DNA from: RFSX01 sp964495785 | GTDB taxonomy: Bacteria; Bacteroidota; Bacteroidia; Chitinophagales; Saprospiraceae | Length of the DNA stretch: 64,000 nt | Direction of reading: 5' to 3' | NCBI GenBank assembly: GCA_964495785.1 | Contig: CAZBXL010000009.1 | Span: forward strand, 10,902-74,901 | Shown: positions 45,824-54,976 of the stretch, one piece after another | Layout of the letters: every line of letters starts with the position of its first letter | How positions within the stretch are numbered: position 1 is the first letter of the stretch | The notes under the pieces: generated by a model | What the model was told of the DNA's origin: nothing | The model's database searches: none | The model's input: only the letters and a program-made list of their open reading frames with translations | Made by a program: the position numbers and the translations under genes

Positions 45824-47134
45824 GTGCAGGCGGTTAGTGTATTAGGAGGAGGAGAGAGTGGAGTAGGTGCTGCATTGTTAGCACAATTAAAAGGATATAA
45901 AGTTTTTGTTTCTGATTACGGTTCTATATCAGATAAGTATAAATCAGAATTAATAAAGAATAAAATTCCCTTTGAAGAAAGGGGACATAGTTTTGAAAAA
46001 ATAGTTGAGTCAGACTTGGTCATTAAGAGTCCAGGTATTCCAGATGATTCAGCATTGATTAAGAAATTAATCGCTGCTGGACTGAGGCCAGTTTCTGAAA
46101 TTGAATTCGCCTCACAGTTCTATGACGGTCAAGTTATCTCAGTTACCGGTAGCAACGGGAAGTCTACGACGGTGAGTCTGATCTTTCATCTGATGCATAC
46201 TGCAGGATTATCTGTAGGCTTGGGTGGTAATATAGGCTATGCTTTTTCGAGGCTATTAATTGAAGATATAGGTTATGATTATATCGTCTTGGAGTTGAGC
46301 AGTTTTCAATTAGATAATGTTTATGACTTCCGTACAGATATCGGAGTGCTATTAAATATAACTGCTGATCACTTAGATCGATATGAAAATGATATAAATA
46401 AGTATGCAGCAGCAAAATGGAGATTGATAGAGAGAGTAAGAGATGGAGGTGTTATTCTCTTAAATAAAGAAGATGTTTTAACTCAAAGGTTGTTAGCGGA
46501 GAATCCTACTAAGGAACAATTAATACAGATATCAGCTAAGAATCCAGTTCAGTCATTAACAAAGGTTAATGGTGATTTTTTTGAAATAAATCTATTAGGC
46601 AAGCATAACTTGTTCAATGCAGCCGTCGCCAAAGAAGTAGCGGTAATATTGGGTATTCCAGAAGGTAATATTCAAAAAGGCTTACTTAGTTTTAATGCAT
46701 TAGAACATAGGTTAGAGAAAGTGGCTGTGATAGAAAGCGTGACATATATCAATGATAGCAAGGCAACTAATGTAGATGCTGTTATGTATGCTTTGTCTGC
46801 TGTCGAAATGCCTATCATATGGATAGCTGGCGGAACAGATAAGGGCAATGATTATACAGAATTAGTGAGCCTTGTTGAGGGTCGTGTAAAGATTCTTGTA
46901 TGTCTTGGACTCGATTGCGAAAAATTGAAAGCGTCATTTGATAAAGTGATTCCAGAGATATTAGAAACACGATCAATGAGTGAAGCAGTCAAGATAGCGA
47001 AGGAGAAAAGTGATAAAGGTGATGTGGTTTTGTTGTCTCCAGCTTGTGCAAGTTTTGATTTATTTGATAATTATGTTCATAGAGGTAGCGAATTTAAAAA
47101 AGAGGTATTCAAAATAGAAAGTGGTATTTTTTAA
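45824..47134 (+). CDS. murD: UDP-MurNAc-L-alanine:D-glutamate ligase MurD
   Basis: A 436-residue Mur ligase, with the N-terminal UDP-binding strand VSVLGGGESGVGAALLAQ, ATP loop VTGSNGKSTTVSLI at about 107-120, ELSSFQLD and the C-terminal INDSKATNVDAVMYAL and IAGGTDKG blocks. It starts with a GTG one base after the mraY stop, so the two are probably translationally coupled. It acts in the cytoplasm between MurC and MurE. Confidence 0.95.
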   Translation: MQAVSVLGGGESGVGAALLAQLKGYKVFVSDYGSISDKYKSELIKNKIPFEERGHSFEKIVESDLVIKSPGIPDDSALIKKLIAAGLRPVSEIEFASQFYDGQVISVTGSNGKSTTVSLIFHLMHTAGLSVGLGGNIGYAFSRLLIEDIGYDYIVLELSSFQLDNVYDFRTDIGVLLNITADHLDRYENDINKYAAAKWRLIERVRDGGVILLNKEDVLTQRLLAENPTKEQLIQISAKNPVQSLTKVNGDFFEINLLGKHNLFNAAVAKEVAVILGIPEGNIQKGLLSFNALEHRLEKVAVIESVTYINDSKATNVDAVMYALSAVEMPIIWIAGGTDKGNDYTELVSLVEGRVKILVCLGLDCEKLKASFDKVIPEILETRSMSEAVKIAKEKSDKGDVVLLSPACASFDLFDNYVHRGSEFKKEVFKIESGIF

Positions 47135-48359
47135 TAACATATACGATAAGTTAAGAGGAGATAAAGTCATCTGGTTTTCAGTGATTTTATTATGTATATG
47201 CTCCTTGTTAGCAGTCTATAGTGCTGTAGGTCAAGAGGCGTATGCTAAGAGGGGAGGTAATACAGAATACTATCTGATTAAGCAATTTGTTCTATTGAGT
47301 GTAGGATTAGCGTTCATGTATTTTTCTTACAGATTTAATTATATGTCCTACTCTAAGATAGCGCCACTTTTGCTTTTGGTATCGATACCTATGCTGATGT
47401 TTACTTTAGGTTTTGGTACAGATTTAAATGATGCGAAGAGATGGATAAAAATTCCAATAATTAATCAATCATTTCAGACGTCAGATTTTGCTAAGTTGGC
47501 TTTGATCATTTTTATTTCGAGATCTATAGCTAAGAAGCAAGATGTTATAAAGGATTTTAAAAGTGCATTTGTTCCACTAATAATACCTGTCGTCGTCGTG
47601 TGTGTATTGATAGCACCAGCAGATTTGAGTACTGCTGCATTATTGTTTGTGACTTGCATTTTAATGATGATAATAGGAAGAGTATCCTTGAAGTATGTGG
47701 TACTACTTTCATTGATAGGTGTAGGAGCATTATCACTTCTTGTTTTGTTGGGCACCGTTTTTCCTGACTTTATAAGAGTAGATACATGGATGTCAAGAAT
47801 TAGTGATTTCTTATTTAATACTGGAGATCAATGGCAGGTAGGACAATCAAAAATTGCAATAGCTAATGGAGGCGTATTAGGTGTAGGTCCTGGTGCAAGT
47901 ATGCAACGTAATTTTCTACCTCTTCCTTATGCGGATTTTATATATGCGATCATCTGTGAGGAATATGGATTATTAGGAGCTGGAGCGATCATCGCTTTAT
48001 ACCTGATATTACTTTACAGATGTATCAAGATGATAACAAGATGTCCTAAGACTTTTGGGTCTATTCTCGCGATAGGTTTATGTCTGAGTGTAGTGATACA
48101 AGCATTTGCAAACATGGCCGTATCAGTTAACTTATTACCAGTCACAGGATTGACATTGCCACTGATAAGTATGGGAGGTACATCCATATTGTTTACCTGT
48201 GTGTCATTAGGTATCATATTGAGTGTGAGCAAGTATGTAGAAGAATATAGTGCTACTGAGATTATGGAAGTGGAGTTGTCAGTAGATCCAGAAGTAAATT
48301 ATAATACAGATAATAATATAGGTCCGAGAGGGAGAATGAATTATGAAAATTATTATTAG
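47121..48359 (+). CDS. ftsW: Septal peptidoglycan glycosyltransferase FtsW
   Basis: A 412-residue SEDS protein with about ten membrane helices. It has the long extracellular loop with the family Asp region (NDAKRWIKIP at about 95, QTSDFAKLALIIF) and the C-terminal GWTxSP-like block GAGAIIALYLILLYR and LPLISMGGTSILF. FtsW polymerises lipid II with FtsI at the septum. It starts with a GTG inside the murD 3' end (14-base overlap) and overlaps murG by 17 bases. The cytosolic C-tail is acidic. Confidence 0.93.
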   Translation: MVFFNNIYDKLRGDKVIWFSVILLCICSLLAVYSAVGQEAYAKRGGNTEYYLIKQFVLLSVGLAFMYFSYRFNYMSYSKIAPLLLLVSIPMLMFTLGFGTDLNDAKRWIKIPIINQSFQTSDFAKLALIIFISRSIAKKQDVIKDFKSAFVPLIIPVVVVCVLIAPADLSTAALLFVTCILMMIIGRVSLKYVVLLSLIGVGALSLLVLLGTVFPDFIRVDTWMSRISDFLFNTGDQWQVGQSKIAIANGGVLGVGPGASMQRNFLPLPYADFIYAIICEEYGLLGAGAIIALYLILLYRCIKMITRCPKTFGSILAIGLCLSVVIQAFANMAVSVNLLPVTGLTLPLISMGGTSILFTCVSLGIILSVSKYVEEYSATEIMEVELSVDPEVNYNTDNNIGPRGRMNYENYY

Positions 48360-49434
48360 TGGTGGAGGAACAGGAGGGCATGTCTACCCTGCAATTGCTA
48401 TAGCTGATGAGCTAAAGAAAAGAGGAGTAGAAGATATATTATTTGTAGGTGCTGAAGGAAAATTGGAGATGGAAAAAGTGCCGCTAAGTGGATACCCGAT
48501 AGAGGGTCTCAAGATTAGCGGTTTTCATAGACAGCGAAAATGGAGAAATTATTCTTTTCTATTTAAGTTGATAACAAGCCTTGCAAAGGCACGAAAGATC
48601 ATTGACAAGTTTAAGCCCGACGTTGTAATAGGTGTGGGAGGATATGCAAGTGGACCTGTTCTTAATGCGGCCCAGAGAAGAAATATCCCAACACTTATAC
48701 AAGAGCAAAATTCTTATCCTGGCGTCACAAATAAATTATTAGCAAAAAAAGCTCATAGAATTTGTGTTGCTTATAATAGAATGGAAAAGTTTTTTGATGC
48801 TAATAAAATTATGATTACTGGTAATCCAGTAAGGAAAGATTTGATGCACATAGACAACCTTCGAATTGAAGCCTTAAGCTATTTCGGCTTGGATCAAAAT
48901 AAGAAAACGATACTCATATTTGGAGGAAGTCTTGGTGCACGGTCTATAAATAATGCAGTAGAAGCTCAACTCGATCTGATCAAAGGATTAGAAGATGTTC
49001 AGTTTCTGTGGCAGGTAGGTAAGATTTATATAGATCAATATTCTGATAGCAATATTGCAAGATTAGATCATGTGCACGTCCTTCCGTTTATTGATAGAAT
49101 GGATTTAGCATATAGTTGTGCCGATGTGGTTGTATGTAGAGCAGGTGCTCTTACGATATCAGAATTGTGTATAACTGGAAGACCTTGTGTGCTGGTGCCT
49201 TCGCCCAATGTAGCTGAAGATCACCAAACTAAGAATGCAGAAGCACTCACAAAAGAAGGTGCAGCATTATTAGTCAGCGATAAGAATGCTGATCAGGATA
49301 TGATCATAAAAGCCGTCGAGCTTATAAATGATAAAAGAACTCAAGAAAGCTTGAGTCAGAATTTAAAGAGATTGGCGATGCCACAATCAAGTGAAGTCAT
49401 CGTCGACGAAATATTGAAGTTAGGTAGTAAATGA
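48343..49434 (+). CDS. murG: Lipid II synthase MurG (UDP-GlcNAc transferase)
   Basis: A 363-residue GT28 enzyme adding GlcNAc to lipid I at the inner membrane. N-terminal G-loop SGGGTGGHVYPAIAIADEL, the membrane-associated HQRKWRN stretch, IQEQNSYPGVTNKLLAKKA, the second glycine loop GGSLGARSINNA, and the UDP-sugar motif CRAGALTISEL with LVPSPNVAEDHQTKNA are all present. It overlaps the ftsW end and the murC start by four bases (ATGA), as expected in the dcw cluster. Confidence 0.96.
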   Translation: MKIIISGGGTGGHVYPAIAIADELKKRGVEDILFVGAEGKLEMEKVPLSGYPIEGLKISGFHRQRKWRNYSFLFKLITSLAKARKIIDKFKPDVVIGVGGYASGPVLNAAQRRNIPTLIQEQNSYPGVTNKLLAKKAHRICVAYNRMEKFFDANKIMITGNPVRKDLMHIDNLRIEALSYFGLDQNKKTILIFGGSLGARSINNAVEAQLDLIKGLEDVQFLWQVGKIYIDQYSDSNIARLDHVHVLPFIDRMDLAYSCADVVVCRAGALTISELCITGRPCVLVPSPNVAEDHQTKNAEALTKEGAALLVSDKNADQDMIIKAVELINDKRTQESLSQNLKRLAMPQSSEVIVDEILKLGSK

Positions 49435-50801
49435 ATTTATCCTCAATAAGAAAATTATATTTCCTTGGAATAGGAGGCATTGGCATGAGTGCTGTTGCAA
49501 GATATTTTCTAAATGAAGGAGTCAAAATATTCGGTTATGATATAGCCGAAACAAGTCTCACCAAAAAGTTGGTAGAGGAAGGGATGGATATCCATTATGA
49601 TATTGATGTAAATAAAATTCCTGATGATATAGATGCAGTTGTTATGACACCTGCCATTCCAAGTCATCACGCAGAATTAATTGAGATCAGGAAAAGAGGA
49701 TATCCAATATATAAAAGAGCTGAAGTGTTGGGTCTATTGAGTCAAGCTAAGACAACGATCGCTATAGCTGGCACTCATGGTAAGACAACAACAAGTTCTA
49801 TTATCGCCCATGTATTGAAATATTGTGGATTAGATATAACGGCATTTCTTGGTGGAATACTGGCTGAGCAAAAATCTAATTTTATCAAAGGTCATTCTGA
49901 TATAGTTGTATTAGAAGCAGATGAATATGATAGGTCTTTTTTACACTTACATCCTCATACGCTTGCTGTGCTCTCTATGGATGCAGATCATCTTGATATC
50001 TACGAGACTGTAGAGAACATGTATGCTGCTTATGAGCAATTGTGTAGGCAGATACAGAAAGGTGGATCATTGATCATTGATAAAAATTTGTTAGATCATT
50101 TTTCTGAATCTTTTTCAGAGGATTTAGAAAAATCAAATATCAAGATCATTGATACTGCAGCAGATTTTGATTTTGAAAATGTGAGGGTAGAAGGTAGCAA
50201 ATACAAATTTGATTACAGAAGTCCTGCTCATCAGATAGATGATGTAGTCACTCAACTGCCAGGAGTACATAATGTGTCCAATACTGCAGTGGCAGTAAGG
50301 GTAGCACTAGACTACTTACAAGAATCGAATTTGATAAAAGAATCTCTATACAATTTTAGAGGAATCAAAAGAAGATTTGAGATTGTACACGATGAGAGTA
50401 AAGTCTTGGTTGATGATTATGCTCATCATCCAGAAGAATTAAAGTATGCTGTCAGTACGATTAATGAGTTGTATCCAGAGAGTAAGGTATTGGGGATTTT
50501 TCAACCTCACTTATACTCAAGGACTCAGGAGTTTTATAGAGAGTTTGCAGATGAATTAAAGCACTTGGATAATGTGATTGTGATGCCTATATATCCTGCA
50601 CGAGAGGAACCTATAGAAGGTGTACGCTCTGAGATAATTTATAATTTAATCCCAATAGATAATAAGTGGATAGTAAATAATGGACAAGAGATGCTCGAGA
50701 AAATAAAAGAAGTAAATGCTGAAGTTGTCATGACGATAGGTGCAGCAGATTTAGATAAATATCACATTGATATAATTAAAATTTTAAAAGAAAGTAAATA
50801 A
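49431..50801 (+). CDS. murC: UDP-MurNAc:L-alanine ligase MurC
   Basis: A 456-residue Mur ligase that adds L-alanine to UDP-MurNAc. It has LGIGGIGMSAVARYFLNEG at the N-terminus, ATP loop IAGTHGKTTTSSII, EADEYDRSFLHLHP, and the C-terminal VDDYAHHPEELKYA and FQPHLYSRT motifs. The DEYDRS box distinguishes it from Mpl only partly, but the position between murG and ftsQ settles it. The stop is 6 bases before the ftsQ start. Confidence 0.95.
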   Translation: MNLSSIRKLYFLGIGGIGMSAVARYFLNEGVKIFGYDIAETSLTKKLVEEGMDIHYDIDVNKIPDDIDAVVMTPAIPSHHAELIEIRKRGYPIYKRAEVLGLLSQAKTTIAIAGTHGKTTTSSIIAHVLKYCGLDITAFLGGILAEQKSNFIKGHSDIVVLEADEYDRSFLHLHPHTLAVLSMDADHLDIYETVENMYAAYEQLCRQIQKGGSLIIDKNLLDHFSESFSEDLEKSNIKIIDTAADFDFENVRVEGSKYKFDYRSPAHQIDDVVTQLPGVHNVSNTAVAVRVALDYLQESNLIKESLYNFRGIKRRFEIVHDESKVLVDDYAHHPEELKYAVSTINELYPESKVLGIFQPHLYSRTQEFYREFADELKHLDNVIVMPIYPAREEPIEGVRSEIIYNLIPIDNKWIVNNGQEMLEKIKEVNAEVVMTIGAADLDKYHIDIIKILKESK

Positions 50802-50807
50802 AGGATT

Positions 50808-51590
50808 TTGACAAGAAGAAGAACTCAAAATAATGTCACTATAAGTTATACTAAGCTTGCCATAGTAGGTTTGTTGGTCTTCTTTCTTGGATATGCAATC
50901 GTTCAAAGATTAAATAGTCAGTTATCTGATGTCACAATTGAAATAACTAAATCTCCTGATAAGAAATATTTGCTTTCTAAAAAAGATATCAGAGACAAAT
51001 TGAAATTAGAATTAGGATACGATATCTCATTATCTAATTTAGGGCAGTTGGATTTATACTATTTGGAGTCGTTTTTAGATAATGATGATAGAATTAATAA
51101 ATCCAATCTATACATCGATAAGCATAACAGATTGCACATAGAGGTGGAGCAGCGCAGACCTATAGTAAGAATACAAGTGTCTGGAGCCAGGGATTTCTAC
51201 CTCGATTATAATGGAGATAGAATTCCCGTAACGGAGACATTTAGAGTGCCTGTAGTGACAGGACATGTGGATGGTTACACAAGTAATTATAAATCGCAGA
51301 AGAATAATAACCTGAAAGACATATGGGAGCTGTCACAAAGAATATATGATAATGATTTTCTTAGGGTCTTAGTAGAGCAGATTGATATGAATGCGAAAGG
51401 TGATATGACTATAGTGCCTAAGTTTCCACAAAGTAAAATTGTTGTAGGAGATGCATTGGATCTGGATGGCAAGCTCAGTAGAATTACTGACTACTATAAA
51501 GGCCTTAAGCAGGTAGGATTTATAAAAGATAAAAATGAAGTAGATGTCCAGTTTGAAGGACAAGTCATAAGACGAGAGTCACAATCTTAA
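50808..51590 (+). CDS. ftsQ: Cell division protein FtsQ
   Basis: A 260-residue bitopic protein. A short basic cytoplasmic tail (TRRRTQNN), one membrane helix (about 17-34), then a periplasmic POTRA-like region (SDVTIEITKSPDKKYLLSKKDI) and a beta domain (about 110-260). FtsQ links FtsL/FtsB to early division proteins. The start is a TTG at 50808. Sequence is divergent, as usual in Bacteroidota; location between murC and ftsA makes the call safe. Confidence 0.88.
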   Translation: MTRRRTQNNVTISYTKLAIVGLLVFFLGYAIVQRLNSQLSDVTIEITKSPDKKYLLSKKDIRDKLKLELGYDISLSNLGQLDLYYLESFLDNDDRINKSNLYIDKHNRLHIEVEQRRPIVRIQVSGARDFYLDYNGDRIPVTETFRVPVVTGHVDGYTSNYKSQKNNNLKDIWELSQRIYDNDFLRVLVEQIDMNAKGDMTIVPKFPQSKIVVGDALDLDGKLSRITDYYKGLKQVGFIKDKNEVDVQFEGQVIRRESQS

Positions 51591-51625
51591 TAACCGATTT
51601 TGTTAATTTTTTTAAAACTCATTTT

Positions 51626-52978
51626 ATGAATAACGAGCAGTTCAAGTCTAAAATTGATAGGAGGCAACTCGCTATTGCCTTAGATATAGGTACGACAAAA
51701 GTCTGCGCAATAGCAGGTATTAAAAACGAGTACGATAAAATAGAAGTCTTAGGTGTCGGGACGGTAAAGTCAGAAGGCGTATCTCGAGGTGTTGTCTCTA
51801 ATATTGACAAAACAGTCAGAGCTATAAATGAAGCTATTCAGATCGCTCAAAAAAACTCAAAGTCAAAATTCGGAAGAGTCCATGTAGGTATAGCTGGACA
51901 ACATATTAAGAGTATACATCATCATGGTCTTCTCGTCAGAAACGAGCCAGAAAGTGAAATATCAGAAGCTGATGTTAATAAATTAATCAGCGATATGTAT
52001 AAGCTTGTTCTCCCACCAGGTGATAAGATACTACATGTTTTTCCACAAGAATTTACTGTAGATGATGAGTCTAATATTGTAGATCCTATAGGAATGTCTG
52101 GTGTCAGATTAGAAGCTAATTTTCATATCATAACAGGTCAGATATCTGCATCACGTAACATCATGAGATGTGTAGAGAAAGTAGGATTAGATGTAGCTGA
52201 TATTACATTAGAGCCTATCGCATCTTCTAAGGCAGCATTGACTTACGAAGAAAAAGAAGCTGGTGTAGCATTAGTAGATATAGGAGGTGGTACTACCGAT
52301 ATAACAATATTTAAAGACGGTATTATTCGTCATACATCAGTCATACCTTTTGGAGGTAATGTCATTACCAATGATATAAAAGAAGGCTGTACCGTGATGA
52401 AAGATCAGGCAGAAAAACTAAAAACTAAATTTGGTTCTGCATTATCTGATGAGATCATTGATAATAGAATTATAACTATCCCAGGATTTAAAGGAAGAGA
52501 TTATAAGGAAATATCAGAGAAAAACTTAGCTAAAATCATAGAGGCAAGAATCAGAGAAATCTTTGATTATGTTCTATGGGAAATTAAGAGATCAGGATTT
52601 GAAAACAAATTGATCGCAGGTATAGTCCTAACTGGTGGTGGTTCTTTATTAAAAGACATTGATCTATTATCAGAGTATCACACAGGCTTAAGTACGCGTA
52701 TCGGGAAGCCTATTGAATTATTAGCTCATGGGTATTCTACTCAGATTGCAAGTCCTATCTATTCTACAGCTGTCGGTTTATTAGCGATAGCTATTGATAA
52801 CCTTAAGTATAGTACGCAGGAAGTTTTTGATATAGTAGAAGAGGATGATGATGTCACTCCTACGGATAAGATAGAGAATGAAAGAGAAAGAGAAGAAGCG
52901 AAAAAAAATAAATGGATGAGTAGATTTTTTACTTATACGAGAGACTTCTTTGAAGCGACTCCCGATTCAGAATTTTAA
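51626..52978 (+). CDS. ftsA: Cell division protein FtsA
   Basis: A 450-residue actin-like membrane adaptor of FtsZ. ATP-fold motifs are IALDIGTTKVCAIAG (phosphate 1), DIGGGTTDITIFKDG (phosphate 2), and VLTGGGSLLKDI (adenosine). The 1C domain (about 85-165) follows phosphate 1, as in FtsA. The C-terminus ends in an amphipathic-like WMSRFFTYTRDFFE helix for membrane attachment. It precedes ftsZ by 38 bases. Confidence 0.95.
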   Translation: MNNEQFKSKIDRRQLAIALDIGTTKVCAIAGIKNEYDKIEVLGVGTVKSEGVSRGVVSNIDKTVRAINEAIQIAQKNSKSKFGRVHVGIAGQHIKSIHHHGLLVRNEPESEISEADVNKLISDMYKLVLPPGDKILHVFPQEFTVDDESNIVDPIGMSGVRLEANFHIITGQISASRNIMRCVEKVGLDVADITLEPIASSKAALTYEEKEAGVALVDIGGGTTDITIFKDGIIRHTSVIPFGGNVITNDIKEGCTVMKDQAEKLKTKFGSALSDEIIDNRIITIPGFKGRDYKEISEKNLAKIIEARIREIFDYVLWEIKRSGFENKLIAGIVLTGGGSLLKDIDLLSEYHTGLSTRIGKPIELLAHGYSTQIASPIYSTAVGLLAIAIDNLKYSTQEVFDIVEEDDDVTPTDKIENEREREEAKKNKWMSRFFTYTRDFFEATPDSEF

Positions 52979-53016
52979 TAGTATATAATTTAAGAAAATC
53001 AATAAATTCTAAGCAT

Positions 53017-54420
53017 ATGTTATTCGAAGAAAGAAATGAAACAATAATAAAAGTTATCGGTGTAGGCGGAGGTGGATGTAATGCAGTGGGTTACATGTTT
53101 AACCAAGGTATCGTAGGAGTAGACTTCGCTGTATGTAATACTGATAATCAATCTCTCGATAATAGTCCAGTAGGTGTTAAGATACAATTAGGCCCTAATC
53201 TCACAGAAGGAATGGGAGCAGGTTCTGTTCCAGAAGTAGGAAAGCAGTCTTGCATAGAGTCTATAGATGATGTAAGAAAATTTCTTGATACTGGGACTAA
53301 GATGTTATTCATTACTGCCGGTATGGGTGGAGGTACAGGGACAGGTGCAGCTCCTATCATAGCCAAGGCAGCCAAGGAAATGGGAATACTTACCGTGGCT
53401 ATAGTAACATTGCCATTTAAGTTTGAAGGACTACGTAGACAGAATCAGGCCATACAAGGATTAGAAAATCTTAAGAAGAATGTCGATTCTATACTAGTCA
53501 TCTCTAATGACAGGCTGCGTGTGATGCATGGTAATCTAACATTGAAGAATGCTTTCTCAAAAGCAGATGACGTATTGACTACAGCTGCAAGAGGCATCGC
53601 AGAGATTATCACATTGCCAGGATACATTAACGTTGACTTTAAAGATGTCAATACAGTGATGAAAAATAGTGGGGTATCCATTATGGGTTACGCAGAGGCT
53701 GGAGGTCCAGATAGAGCAAGAATAGCTGTAGAAGGCGCATTAAGTTCTCCATTGTTAGAAGATAATGAGATAAGAGGAGCACAACATATCCTATTGAACA
53801 TCTCTTCTGGTGTGAATGAAGTAACGATGGATGAGATAGGTGAGATTACAGATTATATCCAAGAAGAAGCGGGCTTTGGGACACATCTCATATGGGGTAA
53901 CTGTAATGATGAGGCGCTAGAAGATAAGATCAGTATTACAATAATAGCTACAGGATTTGAAGAGGGCGCTAATCGTATCAATCAGGCAGAATCTCAGGTC
54001 ACTAAGATCCACATAGATGAGGTTTTTGATGTAAAGGATACGGAAGAGCATAGTGAGGAATCACCTGTTGCTACTACACCTTCTAATGTTATAGATTTAG
54101 ATCCAAGATCATCGGATATTGATCCTTTTGTGAGTTCTCATAGTAGAGCTGCACAGACGCAACCTACAGAACGTAAGAGAAGATCTGCGAGACCTGCAAC
54201 CCAAAATTCTGAAAGAAGGATGAGTGCAGTTCCATTAGATAATCCAAGAACGATTGCTGAAATGGAAGATATACCTGCGTATAAGCGTAGAGAGATACAG
54301 TTAGATGATGTTGATAGAGGAGAGCAGAAAGCCAATTCAAAATTAAGTATCAATTTTGATGATAAAGATGGCCCAGTCATTGAGTCTAACAATTCTTACT
54401 TTCATAACAATGTAGACTAA
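53017..54420 (+). CDS. ftsZ: Cell division GTPase FtsZ
   Basis: A 467-residue tubulin-like GTPase. The N-terminal VIGVGGGGCNAVGYM loop, the tubulin signature GMGGGTGTGAAPIIAKAA, the T7-type NVDFKDVNTVM synergy loop, then an acidic linker (about 345-415) and the conserved C-terminal peptide DIPAYKRREIQL, which binds FtsA. A further 30-residue tail after it is usual in Bacteroidota. It is the last gene of the dcw cluster. A pair of tandem structured RNA elements follows. Confidence 0.96.
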   Translation: MLFEERNETIIKVIGVGGGGCNAVGYMFNQGIVGVDFAVCNTDNQSLDNSPVGVKIQLGPNLTEGMGAGSVPEVGKQSCIESIDDVRKFLDTGTKMLFITAGMGGGTGTGAAPIIAKAAKEMGILTVAIVTLPFKFEGLRRQNQAIQGLENLKKNVDSILVISNDRLRVMHGNLTLKNAFSKADDVLTTAARGIAEIITLPGYINVDFKDVNTVMKNSGVSIMGYAEAGGPDRARIAVEGALSSPLLEDNEIRGAQHILLNISSGVNEVTMDEIGEITDYIQEEAGFGTHLIWGNCNDEALEDKISITIIATGFEEGANRINQAESQVTKIHIDEVFDVKDTEEHSEESPVATTPSNVIDLDPRSSDIDPFVSSHSRAAQTQPTERKRRSARPATQNSERRMSAVPLDNPRTIAEMEDIPAYKRREIQLDDVDRGEQKANSKLSINFDDKDGPVIESNNSYFHNNVD

Positions 54421-54537
54421 GTATTTATATAGCCAAACAGATTTTATTTTAGATATAGAATTTTTTCAATCTATTTATTAACCACACCTGAGAAAGAAGA
54501 TAGAAATCGAGTATCATTTATTTGATACGAAAAGTAT

Positions 54538-54678
54538 GGATTTCGTCTTTTTATAAAAATAGAGTCACAGACCTAAATGTAGGTCACAGACTCAAAATTT
54601 CTTTTCATTCCCGGCGTCCGTTCGGGAATTATGAGATTGGTTTATTGATTGAGTCCCCGCCTGGAGAGGCGGGGTTTT
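54538..54678 (+). ncRNA. Structured RNA element, copy 1 of a tandem pair
   Basis: About 140 bases nearly identical to the second copy 236 bases downstream. Three hairpins are visible: hairpin 1 (54562-54593, two 5-bp stems around a symmetric ACA/ACA internal loop), hairpin 2 (54607-54629, 7-bp GC-rich stem) and a terminator (54655-54678, 7-bp stem CCCCGCC/GGCGGGG, loop TGGAGA, then UUUU). Copy differences keep hairpin 1 paired. The U-tract puts it on the plus strand. No protein frame is present. No named RNA family is recognised. It may be an sRNA or a 3' UTR element of ftsZ. Confidence 0.6.
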
Positions 54679-54744
54679 CTCCTCCTTTCTATTAGAAGCT
54701 GAGAGAAAAATTATTTGACACCTGAACGTGATGAAGTTCCTTGA

Positions 54745-54752
54745 TAGGTTTG
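54745..54752 (+). promoter_or_regulatory. Candidate -7 element for RNA copy 2
   Basis: TAGGTTTG fits TAnnTTTG and lies 22 bases before the repeated unit. The nearest TTTG upstream (54714) gives a 27-base spacer, longer than ideal. Copy 1 has no element of equal quality. Confidence 0.4.
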
Positions 54753-54773
54753 TTCTATGACCTACATAAATAA

Positions 54774-54916
54774 GGATTTCGTCTTTTTTTAAAATAGAGT
54801 CACAGATCTAAATGTAGATCACAGGCTCAAAATTTCTTTTCATTCCCGGCGTCCGTTCGGGAATTATGAGATTGGTTTATTGATTGAGTACCCCGCCTGG
54901 AGAGGCGGGGTTTTTT
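54774..54916 (+). ncRNA. Structured RNA element, copy 2 of a tandem pair
   Basis: A second copy of the element at 54538-54678. Hairpin 1 is at 54797-54828, hairpin 2 at 54842-54864 and the terminator at 54891-54916 with six U. Relative to copy 1, a C-G pair in hairpin 1 is replaced by T-A (54807/54818) and a T-A pair by a T-G wobble (54800/54825), so pairing is kept. The 95 bases between the copies are not repeated. It lies between convergent ftsZ and acs. Expression is not shown by sequence alone. Confidence 0.62.
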
Positions 54917-54976
54917 GTTTTTATCAAAGAATTTTTAGAGTCAATTTTCATAAGTTACGATAATGAAAATCTCGAT

